From positions 62,001 to 126,000 of the forward strand of contig CAVZKY010000007.1 of NCBI GenBank assembly GCA_963775825.1: DNA of 64,000 bases, read 5' to 3'. The translations under genes were made by a program, and so were the position numbers. Shown in pieces: positions 1 to 9,128 of this stretch (the first letter of the stretch is position 1; each line of letters starts with the position of its first letter). Below the pieces are notes generated by a model that was given only the letters and a program-made list of their open reading frames with translations, did no database searches and was not told where the DNA came from. The DNA comes from Bog-532 sp963775825. GTDB lineage: Bacteria; Actinomycetota; Actinomycetes; Streptosporangiales; Streptosporangiaceae.

Positions 1-898
1 CGAGCAGCCGGACCACGTGATCGTCTTCGGCGCCGATCACGTCTACCGGATGGATCCGTCGCAGATGATCGAGCAGCACATCAGCCACGGGGCCGGGGTG
101 ACGGTCGCCTCCATCCCGGTGCCGCGCGAGGAAGCCACCGAGTTCGGCGTGGTCGGTGTCGGCGGGGACGGCCGGACGGTCGAGGAGTTCCTGGAGAAGC
201 CAGCCGACCCGCCGGGCATCCCCGGCAGCCCGCACCTGGCCTACGCGTCCATGGGCAACTACGTATTCGACACCAACGTGCTCGTAGACGCGCTGCGCAA
301 GGATGCGGCCGACGACTCCAGCCGCCACGACATGGGCGGCAACATCGTGCCCATGCTGGTCCGCGACGGGTCCGCGCAGGCGTACGACTTCCTGAGCAAC
401 GAGATCCCCGGCGCCACGGAGGCCGACATCCCGTACTGGCGTGACGTCGGCACCCTGGACTCCTACTTCGACGCGCACATGGACCTGTGCGCGGTCCAGC
501 CGTTGTTCAACCTCTACAACAGCCGCTGGCCAATCCTGACCAACGTGCCCTCGGTGCCCCCGGCAAAGTTCGTGCACGAGACCGGCGACCGGGTCGGCCG
601 CTCGGTCAACAGCCTGGTCAGCAACGGCGTGATCATCTCCGGCGGCCTGGCCCGGGAATCCGTGCTCTCACCGGGTGTGCGGATCAACAGCTGGGCCTCG
701 GTGGAGCGTTCAGTTATCATGCACAACACCAGGATCGGCCGGCACGCCGTGGTCCGGAACGCGATCATCGACAAGAACGTCGAAGTGCCCGAGGGCGTGA
801 TGGTGGGCGTGGACAAGGAGCACGACCGGGCCCGCGGGTTCGTGGTCTCGCCCGGTGGCGTGACGGTGATCGGCAAGGGCCAGGCGGTGACCTTGTGA
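1..898 (+). CDS. glgC: Glucose-1-phosphate adenylyltransferase, 5' end cut by window
   Basis: Makes ADP-glucose from ATP and glucose-1-phosphate for cytosolic glycogen and maltose-1-phosphate synthesis. The open frame runs in from the window edge; a GTG at 17 is internal, and roughly the first 110 residues of a protein of about 405 are missing. The nucleotidyltransferase core shows VFGADHVYRMD and, further on, FLEKPADPPG and IPYWRDVGT, the family's sugar-phosphate region. The C-terminal third has the spaced Ile/Val pattern of a left-handed beta-helix (VSNGVIISGG, SVIMHNTRIG, VVRNAIIDKN). The stop codon overlaps the GTG of the downstream glycosyltransferase by 4 bases, so the two are translationally coupled. 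Family assignment is firm. Confidence 0.95.
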   Translation, partial: EQPDHVIVFGADHVYRMDPSQMIEQHISHGAGVTVASIPVPREEATEFGVVGVGGDGRTVEEFLEKPADPPGIPGSPHLAYASMGNYVFDTNVLVDALRKDAADDSSRHDMGGNIVPMLVRDGSAQAYDFLSNEIPGATEADIPYWRDVGTLDSYFDAHMDLCAVQPLFNLYNSRWPILTNVPSVPPAKFVHETGDRVGRSVNSLVSNGVIISGGLARESVLSPGVRINSWASVERSVIMHNTRIGRHAVVRNAIIDKNVEVPEGVMVGVDKEHDRARGFVVSPGGVTVIGKGQAVTL

Positions 899-2085
899 CC
901 GTGCCCGGCCCGGCGGGGGAGCCGCCGGGAGAAGGCCTCCGGGTGGCCCTGCTCACCCGGGAGTACCCGCCTGAGGTCTACGGCGGCGCGGGCGTGCACG
1001 TGGAGTACCTGGCCCGTGAGCTGTCCAAGCTGGTCGACCTCACCGTGCACTGCCAGGGCAAGGACCGCCCGGACGCCGTGGCCCACCGGCCGTGGGAGCT
1101 GCTGGCCGGCACGAACCAGGCCCTGCAGACGATCTCCACCGACCTGTCCATGACCGCGGGGGTGGCGGGCTCCGACCTGGTGCACTCGCACACCTGGTAC
1201 GCCAACCTGGGCGGCCACCTGGCGTCGTTGCTGTACGGCATCCCGCACGTGGTGACCATGCACTCGCTGGAGCCGCTCCGCCCCTGGAAGGCCGAGCAGC
1301 TGGGCGGCGGGTACGCGCTGTCGTCCTGGTGTGAGCGCGTGTCCGCCACCGCCGCGGCTGCCGTCGTCGCCGTCTCTGACGGCATGCGCGCGGACATTCT
1401 CACCGCGTACCCGGACGTCGATCCCGCCCGGGTCCGGGTGATCCGCAACGGCATCGATACGGAAGAATATGCCCCGGACCCGGCGGTCGACGTGGTGGAA
1501 CGGCACGGCATAGATCCGTCCCGGCCGTATGTGATCTTCGTTGGCCGGATCACCCGGCAGAAGGGTCTGCCGGTGCTGCTGCGTGCGGCGGCGCTCCTGG
1601 ACCCGGCGGCACAGCTGGTGCTGTGCGTCGGGCAGGCGGACACCCCGGAGCTGCTGGAGGAGGTCACCGGGCTGTTCGGCGGGCTGCGCGCTAGCCGGTC
1701 GGGGGTGGTGTGGATCCCGGGGATGCGGCCCAAGCACGACGTCATCCAGCTGCTGACGCACGCCACCGTGTTCGCCTGCCCGTCGCTGTACGAGCCGCTG
1801 GGGATCGTCAACCTGGAGGCGATGGCGTGCGGGACCGCCGTGGTCGGCTCGCGGGTCGGCGGCATCCCCGAGGTCGTCGCGGACGGCTCGACCGGGCTGC
1901 TGGTGCCGCCCGATGACCCGGAGGCGCTGGCCGATGCGCTGAACACCCTGGTGCGTGACATCGCCCTCGCCGACGCGATGGGCAAGGCGGGCCGGCAGCG
2001 GTGCGTCGCCGAGTTCGGCTGGCGGGCGGTGGCCGAGCAGACGGCGGCGCTCTACTCCGAGCTGATCTCGGCCGCCAGCGGCTGA
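895..2085 (+). CDS. glgA: Glycogen synthase / alpha-maltose-1-phosphate synthase (GT4 family, GlgA/GlgM type)
   Basis: A 396-residue GT-B glycosyltransferase using ADP-glucose. The N-terminal domain shows LLTREYPPEVYGGAGVHVEYL, the nucleotide-sugar domain shows FVGRITRQKG, and the acceptor/donor site shows PSLYEPLGIVNLEAMACG with the conserved E-x7-E. Length and sequence style match the actinobacterial enzyme first called glycogen synthase. In mycobacteria that enzyme is GlgM, which joins ADP-glucose to glucose-1-phosphate and feeds the GlgE pathway; sequence alone does not separate the two activities. The start is placed at GTG 895, within the glgC stop (GTGA overlap); GTG 901 is an alternative. 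The 3' end overlaps the convergent DUF4032 gene by 34 bases. Confidence 0.92.
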   Translation: MTVPGPAGEPPGEGLRVALLTREYPPEVYGGAGVHVEYLARELSKLVDLTVHCQGKDRPDAVAHRPWELLAGTNQALQTISTDLSMTAGVAGSDLVHSHTWYANLGGHLASLLYGIPHVVTMHSLEPLRPWKAEQLGGGYALSSWCERVSATAAAAVVAVSDGMRADILTAYPDVDPARVRVIRNGIDTEEYAPDPAVDVVERHGIDPSRPYVIFVGRITRQKGLPVLLRAAALLDPAAQLVLCVGQADTPELLEEVTGLFGGLRASRSGVVWIPGMRPKHDVIQLLTHATVFACPSLYEPLGIVNLEAMACGTAVVGSRVGGIPEVVADGSTGLLVPPDDPEALADALNTLVRDIALADAMGKAGRQRCVAEFGWRAVAEQTAALYSELISAASG

Positions 2086-3323
2086 GCAGCCGCCCCGTTG
2101 GGGGCAGCGGCACCGGTGGTCTCCATTGGCTCGGGCGCCTCGGGCAGAATGCGCTTGAAGTAGGAGCGGGCCGCGGCCGTGGTCCCGACGTCCCGGCCGT
2201 CGGCCTCCGACATGTACCAGCGGTGCTCGAGGATCTCGTGGAAGATCTCCGTCGGCGCCAGCCGGCCGCGCAGGTCGGCCGGGATCGCCTGCACGACCGG
2301 CTCGTAGACCTCCTCCCGCCACCGGTTCCCCGCCACGAATTCCGAGACCGGGCGGGCCGCCTTCTGCTCCAGGTAGGCCCGGAAGGAGGCGATGTCGTTC
2401 AGCAGCCGGCGGGCCTGGTTCTCGCCAGCGTCGATGCCGGTGCGCAGGAACAGCTGCCGGCTGTGCAGCCCGGTCTCCGCGACGCGGGTCCTCACCCGCA
2501 GCCGGTTGCCGGCTGGCGTGCTGACCAGCTCCACCTCCTCGGCGTCGAAGCCGAGCTGGTTGAGCCGGCGCAGCCGCGCCGCGATCCGGTATCGCTGCTC
2601 GTCCGGCCGCAGGACCTCCTCGCGGGTGAGCTCCTCCCATAGCGCCCGGTACCGGTCCTGCAGCTGCTCGGCGATCTCCAGCGGGTCGACGTCGTCCGGC
2701 AGCAGCTCCCCGGCCTGCAGGTCGAGCAGCTCCCCGTAGACCCGTTCGACGGCCAGCTCGAGGTCCCAGTCCCGCTGCCCAGCAGACAGGGCCGGATGCT
2801 GCTCGCTGGTCTCCGCGTCGACCAGGTAGGCCTCCAGGGTGCCGGCGTCGTAACGGAACAGCGTGTTGGACAGCGAGCAGTCACCCCAGAAGAAGCCGGA
2901 CAGGTGCAGCCGGACCAGCAGTTCGACCAGAGCGTCCAGCAGCCGGTCGGTGGGCTGCCCGCCGCGTGGCCGGGAGAAGATCGCCCGGTAGGTGGTCGCG
3001 TAGGTGAGGAACTTCGTGACCAGGATCGCGTCGGCCCCCGGGGCGCGGTCGACCGCGACGCCGACCACCTCGACCGCGGGGACGCCCAGCTCGGCCAGCG
3101 TGCGCAGCAGGCGGTACTCGCGCCGGGCGAACCGTTCCCCGAGCTCCTTGACCGCGTAGAGCACGCCGTCATCGACGACGAAGCGGACCACGTGCCGGGA
3201 TATCCCGCGCTGCCGGATCTCGACCAGCCGGTCGTCCTGCCAGCTCTCCAGCGGCTCGCCCCAGGGCAGCGACAGCAGGCCGGCCGCCTCCTCGGCGGGC
3301 GGAGTGAACACGAACCGCAACAA
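2052..3323 (-). CDS. DUF4032 family protein with lipopolysaccharide-kinase-like N-terminal half
   Basis: A 423-residue protein of the actinobacterial DUF4032 family. The first half resembles a small kinase-like fold: AVKELGERFARREYRLL looks like the ATP-binding Lys strand and helix, and LHLSGFFWGDCSLSNTLF resembles a catalytic-loop HxxxxxGD-x4-N pattern, followed by AYLVDAETSE. The second half is the DUF4032 region. No substrate is known for the family. The start is TTG 3323, chosen because GGAAGGGAG lies just upstream. The gene is convergent to glgA with a 34-base overlap of coding ends. Cytosolic: no signal peptide or membrane segment is seen. Confidence 0.85.
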   Translation of the reverse strand: MLRFVFTPPAEEAAGLLSLPWGEPLESWQDDRLVEIRQRGISRHVVRFVVDDGVLYAVKELGERFARREYRLLRTLAELGVPAVEVVGVAVDRAPGADAILVTKFLTYATTYRAIFSRPRGGQPTDRLLDALVELLVRLHLSGFFWGDCSLSNTLFRYDAGTLEAYLVDAETSEQHPALSAGQRDWDLELAVERVYGELLDLQAGELLPDDVDPLEIAEQLQDRYRALWEELTREEVLRPDEQRYRIAARLRRLNQLGFDAEEVELVSTPAGNRLRVRTRVAETGLHSRQLFLRTGIDAGENQARRLLNDIASFRAYLEQKAARPVSEFVAGNRWREEVYEPVVQAIPADLRGRLAPTEIFHEILEHRWYMSEADGRDVGTTAAARSYFKRILPEAPEPMETTGAAAPNGAAAQPLAAEISSE

Positions 3324-3426
3324 CGGCTCCCTTCCACGACGTAAGTCGCCTCAGTCTCTTCTAACGCCATTAACATCGGCAATTCAGTGCCGCCGGCCAT
3401 GATGGAACCAGTGGGCAAGGAGGCCG

Positions 3427-4572
3427 ATGGAATCCGAGGTGCTGAGCCGCCACGCACTCAACCGTGCCCTGCTGGCGCGGCAGCAGTTGCTGAGCCGGGC
3501 CCCGGACGGCGCGCACGGCGCGGACGGACCGGATGGCGTCGGCCGGGTGATCGCGATGGTAGAGCACCTGGTCGGGATGCAGGCCCAGGCGCCGTTCCCG
3601 CCCTACTACGGCCTGCTCGCCCGGCTCGACGGGTTCCACGCGGCGGATCTGGCCGGGCTGCTGCTGGGCCGGGATGTGGTGCGGATCGCGCTGATGCGCG
3701 GGACTATCCACCTGGTCTCGGCCCGGGACTGTCTGCTGCTGCGCCCGCTGCTGCAGCCGGTGCTCGACCGGGCCCTGTCGCATACCTTCGGCCGCCAGCT
3801 GGCCGGGGCGGACGTGCCGGCGGTCGCCGAGGCCGGCCGGGCGCTGGCCGAGCAGGAGCCGCGGACGTTCGCCGAGCTGGGCAGCCTGCTGGCCGGGACC
3901 TGGCCGGATCATCCGCCGCCTGCCCTGGCCCAGGCGGTCCGGGCGCTGGTACCGCTGGTTCAGGTGCCGCCCCGCGCCGTGTGGGGGCGGGCCGGGCAGG
4001 CCCGCCATACCCCGGCCGAGGCGTGGCTCGGGCGTCCGCTCCGCCGGGACGCCTCGCTGGCCGTGCTGGTCGAGCGCTACCTGGCCGCGTTCGGCCCGGC
4101 GACGGTGCGTGACGTGCAGTCCTGGTCGGGGCTGACCCGGCTGGCGGAGGTCATCGAGCCGATGCGGCCCCGGTTGCGCACGTTCCGTGACTTCGCGGGC
4201 CGGGAGCTGTTCGACCTGCCCGGCGCGCCGCGCCCGGACCCCGGCACCCCGGCGCCGGCCCGGCTGGTGCCCGAGTTCGACAACCTCATCCTGTCCCACG
4301 ACGACCGCACCCGGATCCTCAGCGAGGACGATCGCAAGCGCCTGTTCAGCCTGCTGAACGTCTTTCCCGGGACGGTCCTGCTGGACGGTTTCGTCGGTGG
4401 CATGTGGCGGATCAGCCGGTCCCGCGACACCGCGATACTGACCGTGGAGCTGTTCGGTGAACGTGTCCCGGCCCGCGACCGGGACGACGTCACCACCGAG
4501 GCCGGGCGGGTACTGGCCTTCGCCGCCCCGGAGGCCGGCGTCCGGGACGTCCGCTTCACCGCCATCGGCTGA
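3427..4572 (+). CDS. Winged-helix DNA-binding domain protein (HTH_42 / YcaQ-AlkX-like)
   Basis: A 381-residue protein of the HTH_42 family, which includes the DNA crosslink glycosylase YcaQ/AlkX but also many uncharacterised actinobacterial members. Typical blocks are LVGMQAQAPFPPYYGLLARL near residue 50, the LMRGTIHLVSARD block near 90, the AFGPATVRDVQSWSGL block near 220, and LSHDDRTRIL near 290. The start at ATG 3427 follows CAAGGAGG by a normal distance. The gene stands alone between DUF4032 (divergent) and the encapsulin (convergent). A base-excision role is possible from the family but cannot be claimed for this subgroup. Confidence 0.87.
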   Translation: MESEVLSRHALNRALLARQQLLSRAPDGAHGADGPDGVGRVIAMVEHLVGMQAQAPFPPYYGLLARLDGFHAADLAGLLLGRDVVRIALMRGTIHLVSARDCLLLRPLLQPVLDRALSHTFGRQLAGADVPAVAEAGRALAEQEPRTFAELGSLLAGTWPDHPPPALAQAVRALVPLVQVPPRAVWGRAGQARHTPAEAWLGRPLRRDASLAVLVERYLAAFGPATVRDVQSWSGLTRLAEVIEPMRPRLRTFRDFAGRELFDLPGAPRPDPGTPAPARLVPEFDNLILSHDDRTRILSEDDRKRLFSLLNVFPGTVLLDGFVGGMWRISRSRDTAILTVELFGERVPARDRDDVTTEAGRVLAFAAPEAGVRDVRFTAIG

Positions 4573-4582
4573 GCCGGGCGCG

Positions 4583-4602
4583 CCGGGCCGCTGGCGGCCC
4601 GG
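4583..4602. terminator. GC hairpin between convergent genes
   Basis: A 9-bp perfect inverted repeat (CCGGGCCGC / GCGGCCCGG) with a 2-base centre lies 10 bases after the winged-helix gene and 23 bases before the encapsulin stop. It is placed to terminate transcription from both sides. There is no U-tract, which is common in actinobacteria. Confidence 0.5.
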
Positions 4603-4624
4603 GCCCCACCTAGCCGACGACCGG

Positions 4625-5428
4625 TTACGGCTGCGGGTTGATCGCGACGATGGCTTCGGTCGTGTAGACGAGGAAGGTCAGCGACTCCTGGAAGTACAGC
4701 TGCACGCTGGCCGCGTCGTGCGACAGGTAGCCGATCGCCAGGTCCTGGCCGAGGCTGAGCGTGTAGTCGCCGCCGCGCGCGGCCAGCAGGAAGGCCCCGT
4801 CGATGGCCGGCGCCCACAGGATGTCCCCGTCGAAGAGCTGCTCGATCTGCCGCCGAATGGGGTACCCGTGGTCGGAGGTCACGCTGATCGCATCGTAGGC
4901 CTTCGTGCTCAGCGCGAGCGAGTACGGGCCGTTGACGCCGGCCAGCCGCAGCGCCGTCAGGGCGTCGATGACGACGTTCGGGTAGTCGTGCGGATCGGCG
5001 GGCAGGGCCAGCGCTGCGTTGCTCGTCGCGGCCCGGATGCCCTGGATACCGGCCGCCGGGTAGCCCTCGAAGATCGCCCGGTCCTCGGCGTAGGCGATCT
5101 TCTTGGCCGCGTCCTTCAGCGGCTGCCAGTCCGAGTCCTGCGCGCCGCGCTCGACGTCGTTGATGTCCGTCCGGTCGAGCGTGAACGGCACCCGCAGCCG
5201 GACCAGCGGCTGCGCCTCGCGGATGTGCGCGATGACGCCGTCCGCGGGAGCGTCGATCGCGCCCAGGTGGCCGGTGTTGACCGCGGCTTTGGTGGTCCCG
5301 GCCGGTCCTTCGACGTCGGCGATCCGCCGTCCGGCCACGTACGTCCGGAACGTGCGCCGGGCCTCCTCCTCGATGCTGGCCCACGCGGAATCGGTAACTG
5401 GCGCAAGCTCGCGGTAAAGGTTGTTCAT
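4625..5428 (-). CDS. Encapsulin shell protein (family 1, HK97 fold)
   Basis: A 267-residue self-assembling shell protein that forms a protein nanocompartment. It begins MNNLYRELAPVTDSAWASIE, the family's N-terminal helix. It contains RIADVEGPAG, the LVRLRVPFTLDR strand of the E-loop region, YAEDRAIFEGYPAAGIQGI and, at the C-terminus, the QLYFQESLTFLVYTTEAI block, all standard for Linocin-M18-type encapsulins. Its ATG overlaps the stop of the upstream DyP peroxidase by 4 bases (ATGA), so cargo and shell are co-translated. The cargo carries a matching targeting peptide. Length equals the family norm, and no defect is seen. Confidence 0.96.
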   Translation of the reverse strand: MNNLYRELAPVTDSAWASIEEEARRTFRTYVAGRRIADVEGPAGTTKAAVNTGHLGAIDAPADGVIAHIREAQPLVRLRVPFTLDRTDINDVERGAQDSDWQPLKDAAKKIAYAEDRAIFEGYPAAGIQGIRAATSNAALALPADPHDYPNVVIDALTALRLAGVNGPYSLALSTKAYDAISVTSDHGYPIRRQIEQLFDGDILWAPAIDGAFLLAARGGDYTLSLGQDLAIGYLSHDAASVQLYFQESLTFLVYTTEAIVAINPQP

Positions 5429-6510
5429 TGCGGGGTGCTCCCTTTCAGGCTGCCGATTCCGAGTGAACCGCTGGATGAAGCCGGGGTGCCTGGCCCGGCG
5501 GGCCCGGCCAGCTCAGCCGCGCCGTCCGCCGCACCGGCCGCGGCGGGCGCGCTTACAGCCGGCGGCGGGTCGGGCAGGTCGTCGAGAAAGTCGGCCGACG
5601 GGGCGAAGAACAGGGTCCCGGTCACCGCCGTGGAGAAGTCCAGGATCCGGTCGTGGTTGCCGGGCGGGTCCCCGATGAACATGTTGTCCAGCATCCGCTC
5701 GGTCACGCTGACGTCGGCGGCGTACCCGATGTAGTACGTGCCGAACTCCCCGCTCCCGGGCGAGCCGAACGGCATGTTGGCCCGCACGATCTGCCGTTCG
5801 GTGCCGTCCGGATCCACGATGGTGTTCAGCGCGACGTGCGAGTTGGGGGCCTTGAGCTCATCGGGGATCTCGATGTCGGGCAGCTTGGTCCGGCCGATCA
5901 CCCGCTCCTGCTCCTCGGTGGTCAGCGTGTTCCAGGCGTCCATGTCGTGCAGGTACTTCTGCACGATGACGTAACTGCCGCCGGTGAAGTCCGGGTCTTC
6001 CGTGCCGACCAGCGCCGCCGCTTCCCCGGCCCGGCCACCGGGGCTTTCGGTGCCGTCCACGAAGCCCATCAGGTCGCGCTCGTCGAAGTAACGGAAGCCG
6101 TGCACCTCATCCTGGACCGTCACGGTCCCGGCCAGCCGGTTCATGACCTGGGTGGCGAATTCGAAGCAGAGGTCCATCTGGTTGGCACGCAGGTGGAAGA
6201 GCAGGTCACCGGGGGTGGCGACGGCGTGGTGCTTCGCGCCCCGCAGTTCACGGAACGGGTGCAGCCCGGCGGGCCGCGGGCCGCTGAACAGGCGCTCCCA
6301 GGCCGAGGACCCGATCCCCACCACGCTGGACAGGTCCGCTTCCGGCAGCCGGAAGCCGACCGACCTCTGCAGGGCGGCCACGTCGGCGAGCAGGTCGCGG
6401 GCGGCCGCTTCCCCGCCCGGATTGATGGTGAGCACGAGGAAGATCGCCGCGGTCCTCAGCGGGGTGACGATCGGCTGCGGCTCAGGCGACGGCTGCTGCG
6501 GTGCTGTCAT
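5425..6510 (-). CDS. DyP-type peroxidase, encapsulin cargo
   Basis: A 361-residue class B dye-decolorising haem peroxidase. The distal GFVDGTESP motif carries the catalytic Asp. The haem-ligand His is in APNSHVALN, and a conserved Arg is in RQIVRANMPFG. After a Pro/Ala-rich linker the protein ends with SLGIGSLKGS, the canonical encapsulin targeting peptide that docks on the inside of the shell. The start at ATG 6510 follows GGAGGAAGGA; a longer open frame to 6633 has no ribosome site. It is first in the operon, with the shell gene overlapping its stop. Expected role is oxidative-stress or aromatic substrate oxidation inside the compartment; the natural substrate is unknown. Confidence 0.96.
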   Translation of the reverse strand: MTAPQQPSPEPQPIVTPLRTAAIFLVLTINPGGEAAARDLLADVAALQRSVGFRLPEADLSSVVGIGSSAWERLFSGPRPAGLHPFRELRGAKHHAVATPGDLLFHLRANQMDLCFEFATQVMNRLAGTVTVQDEVHGFRYFDERDLMGFVDGTESPGGRAGEAAALVGTEDPDFTGGSYVIVQKYLHDMDAWNTLTTEEQERVIGRTKLPDIEIPDELKAPNSHVALNTIVDPDGTERQIVRANMPFGSPGSGEFGTYYIGYAADVSVTERMLDNMFIGDPPGNHDRILDFSTAVTGTLFFAPSADFLDDLPDPPPAVSAPAAAGAADGAAELAGPAGPGTPASSSGSLGIGSLKGSTPQ

Positions 6511-6629
6511 CGCGGTCTGATTCCTTCCTCCGGCACGAGCCAAGCTTGCCACAGGCGCCACAAGTCGACCCACCCAGCCCAGAGGCTCACCCGGATCGGC
6601 TCGCGTCCTCCATTGAACTGGCCCAGGGC

Positions 6630-8174
6630 TCACCGGGACGGGCTCGGCGCCGCCCCTGGGCGCTTGGGGCTGGCCGCTGCGCCCCGCGTCGCACGGCCGG
6701 ACGGTTTCCCGCGCGCAGCGGTGGGCAGCAGCGCCGACGGGCCGATCGAGCCCAGCGGGGGCGCCGAGCCCGACGCAGCGACTCCGGGAGAGTTTTCGGC
6801 CTGCTGGAGCGCCTGCTCGTCGGCTAGGGCGATGGCCAGCTCCCCGGCGGCCGTCGGATGGAACGGCGCGGGATCGTTGACCCCCTGGACGTAGGATCCG
6901 GGGTCACACAGCGCGTGCCCGGTGAAGTCCGGCTGGACCGGGATGTCCGACGCGGCGGTCGCGCCGTTGGACAGGACCCGGTTCAGCGCGCCGAGCAGCC
7001 CGCTGAGCGCCTGCTCCTTTGCCGCGTCGAGGCCTTCGCTGGTGAGGCACTGCTGTTGCGGGTCGAACGGGTCGTAGTACAGGTTGATCAGCACCCGGGG
7101 GTGGGACGGCAGCGCGGCCAGCTGCTCCAGCAGCTGGTAGTACTGCGAGGCGAAACTGGCCAGGTGCTGCTGGAAGTAGGCCGTCGAGGCACTGTCCGCG
7201 CAGGACTTCGCCGCGGCGCAGAGCCCCACCAGACCCGACCAGCCCACATCGTTGGCGCCAATGCTGACGATGACGAGCTGCGCATGGGTGGCCTTCCGGG
7301 CCTGGGCCAGCTGGGCAGGGGCGGTGGCGCCGTCGCCGGCCTGCTGCGGCCCGAGCAGGCCATTCTGGATGGTGGCGCCGCTGCAGGCCAGGTTGAGCAC
7401 GTTCCAGTTGTTGACGGCCGCAAGGTCGGCGGCGTAGGCGTCCGCGCTGCGCCGACAGGCCCGGTCCAGCTTGCTGGGGGGCGCGACCAGCGGGTTGCCG
7501 AGGCCGGCCGCGGTGGAGTCACCCAGCACGACCGCCTGGACCATGGTCTGCGCCGGCCCGCTGGCGCTCTGCACCGTAGGCAGCCGGGCCTGCCCGACCA
7601 GCCCGGTGAGCGAGTCGACCTGGGCCAGCCGCGCCGGGGCGGTGTACGCGGTGACCATGATGCCGCCGGCGTTGGCCGCCTCGGCCAGGGCCAGCGCCGC
7701 CGCCAGCACGGCCAGGGTCCGGCGCAGCGAAAACCGCGCCCAGCCGCACAGCGCCCCCGTGAGCAGCAGCGCAACCGCGCCGGTGATGCCGATCTCCCAC
7801 TCGAAGTACGTGGTCCAGGCGGAGGCCAGGGCGTGGCCGATGGCCGCCCGCCCGGGGACCAGGCCATGCCCGCCCGGGCGGAACATCGAAGCCAGCTGCT
7901 CGTCCAGAGTGATGTGCGTAAGCGTGAGGCTGGGCCGGACCGGCCCGGCGAACTGCAGGATCGTCGGCAGCCGCTGCCCGAACAGGTTCACCTCGCCGGG
8001 CCCGGAGAAACTGAGTGCGGGGGCGGCGGTACCGACGCCGATCTCCTCGCCCGCGACCGTGACGTCCTGCGTCGGCGTGACCAGCAGGGCCAGCGCGATC
8101 GCCGCGGCGGCGACCAGGATGCCGGCCCCCAGGTAGGCCAGAGCCTGCCGGGTACGACGGCGCAATTTGCGCAT
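6630..8174 (-). CDS. Membrane-anchored SGNH/GDSL hydrolase
   Basis: A 514-residue protein. Residues 13-33 form an N-terminal membrane segment after a basic start (MRKLRRRTRQ). A 100-residue extracytoplasmic part follows, then two hydrophobic helices near 130-150 and 155-175. The catalytic domain then shows SGNH block I (VLGDSTAAGLG, nucleophile Ser), block III (IGANDVGW, Asn) and block V (FHPTAAG, His). The C-terminal 70 residues are Pro/Ala/Ser-rich and basic. Family members are esterases or acyl/acetyl hydrolases acting on cell-envelope glycans or lipids; substrate is not predictable. The start ATG 8174 has GGAG about 10 bases upstream. Confidence 0.88.
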   Translation of the reverse strand: MRKLRRRTRQALAYLGAGILVAAAAIALALLVTPTQDVTVAGEEIGVGTAAPALSFSGPGEVNLFGQRLPTILQFAGPVRPSLTLTHITLDEQLASMFRPGGHGLVPGRAAIGHALASAWTTYFEWEIGITGAVALLLTGALCGWARFSLRRTLAVLAAALALAEAANAGGIMVTAYTAPARLAQVDSLTGLVGQARLPTVQSASGPAQTMVQAVVLGDSTAAGLGNPLVAPPSKLDRACRRSADAYAADLAAVNNWNVLNLACSGATIQNGLLGPQQAGDGATAPAQLAQARKATHAQLVIVSIGANDVGWSGLVGLCAAAKSCADSASTAYFQQHLASFASQYYQLLEQLAALPSHPRVLINLYYDPFDPQQQCLTSEGLDAAKEQALSGLLGALNRVLSNGATAASDIPVQPDFTGHALCDPGSYVQGVNDPAPFHPTAAGELAIALADEQALQQAENSPGVAASGSAPPLGSIGPSALLPTAARGKPSGRATRGAAASPKRPGAAPSPSR

Positions 8175-8308
8175 GGTCAGAGTGCTCCGGCCGGAAGGCG
8201 CCGGTGCTCGCCGGGATGTCGCATCCCGTTAACCCTATGCAGCTCCGCGACATGGCCGAAACATCTCGTGCCGGGCGATCACGGGCACACCGGAGCCGTC
8301 CGAGCTTT

Positions 8309-8402
8309 CCGGCGTTCCGGCTTTCCGGCGTTCCGGCTTTCCGGCGTTCCGGCTGTTCCGGCGTTCCGGCGTTCCGGCGTTCCGGCTATTCGGCTTTCCG
8401 GC
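8309..8402. repeat. Degenerate 8-bp tandem repeat (TTCCGGCG / TTCCGGCT)
   Basis: About eleven imperfect copies of an 8-base unit alternate between TTCCGGCG and TTCCGGCT, with one unit lengthened by an inserted base. It lies between the SGNH hydrolase start and a gene remnant. No start, operator symmetry or stem longer than the unit is evident. Confidence 0.7.
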
Positions 8403-8670
8403 CTGCCAGGGCGAGGGCGCGCATGGCCGCCGCGGTGTGCCCGTCCAGTGGGTAGAAGGACTCGATCGCCAGCTCGGCGACGGTGATGTCCAGCGGGCTG
8501 CCGAACACCGTTGTGGTGCTCAGGAAGGAAAGCTCGTCGCCGCCGAGCCGGATCCGCAGCGGGACCACGACGTCGTCCGCGCCTGCCGGCCCCGAATCGT
8601 AAGCCCCCGTGCCGTCGCCGGGATAGCCCCGCAGCTCGTCAAACAGCTCGCCGAGGAACGCGTCGCCGGT
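8386..8670 (-). pseudogene. C-terminal remnant resembling an XRE-type regulator
   Basis: About 95 residues containing the FLSTTTVFGSPLDITVAELA block and ending ALAGRKAE. From memory this resembles the C-terminus of a group of actinobacterial XRE-family helix-turn-helix regulators, but no DNA-binding part is present. At about 8670 the frame meets the alcohol dehydrogenase remnant (shared Thr-Gly codons in different frames), so this is a recombination scar joining two unrelated genes. The family call is tentative; that it is a fragment is clear. Confidence 0.5.
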
Positions 8671-9059
8671 CCGGTCTGCCTGGCGGCGCGGGTGACCATA
8701 GACCCGGCACCGCCCGCGGCGCCCAGGGTCAGCAGCGTGCCCGCGGTCTCCGGGCTCAGCCGGAAGCGGGCGAACAGAGCTTCCCACGCCACGATCGTCG
8801 TCAGCGCCAGGGCGGCGGCTTCCGGGAACGACAGCGTCCGCGGCTTGTGTCCCACGATCCGCTCGTCAACCACGTGGAACTGCGCGTCGGTGCCCTTCCG
8901 GGCGATGGAGCCGGTGTAGTAGACCTCATCGCCGGGGGCGAACAGGGTGGCTCTGTCGCCAGCCGCGGTCACCACGCCCGCCGCGCCGTAACCGAGTATC
9001 TTCAGCTGGCCGGTGAGGTCGGCCGCCGCCCGGAGCTTGATGTCGACCGGATTGACGCG
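8670..9059 (-). pseudogene. Internal fragment of a zinc-type alcohol dehydrogenase
   Basis: Translates as VNPVDIKLRAAADLTGQLK, then GAAGVVTAAGD, FAPGDEVYYTG, a helix LSFPEAAALALTT, and the nucleotide-binding LTLGAAGGAGSMVTRAARQTG. This order is that of the YogA-like medium-chain dehydrogenase/quinone-oxidoreductase family. The start (first 40 or so residues) and the C-terminal half are absent. The missing N-terminus lies on the opposite strand at 10841-10975 and ends exactly where this piece begins, pointing to an inversion. The other end is joined to the XRE-like remnant. Confidence 0.75.
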
Positions 9060-9128
9060 AAAGTCGAAGGTATTGAGCGCCAGTGACCGCGAGCGAGCCC
9101 GCGCTGGTACGGGCCCCAGCCCCTGGGG

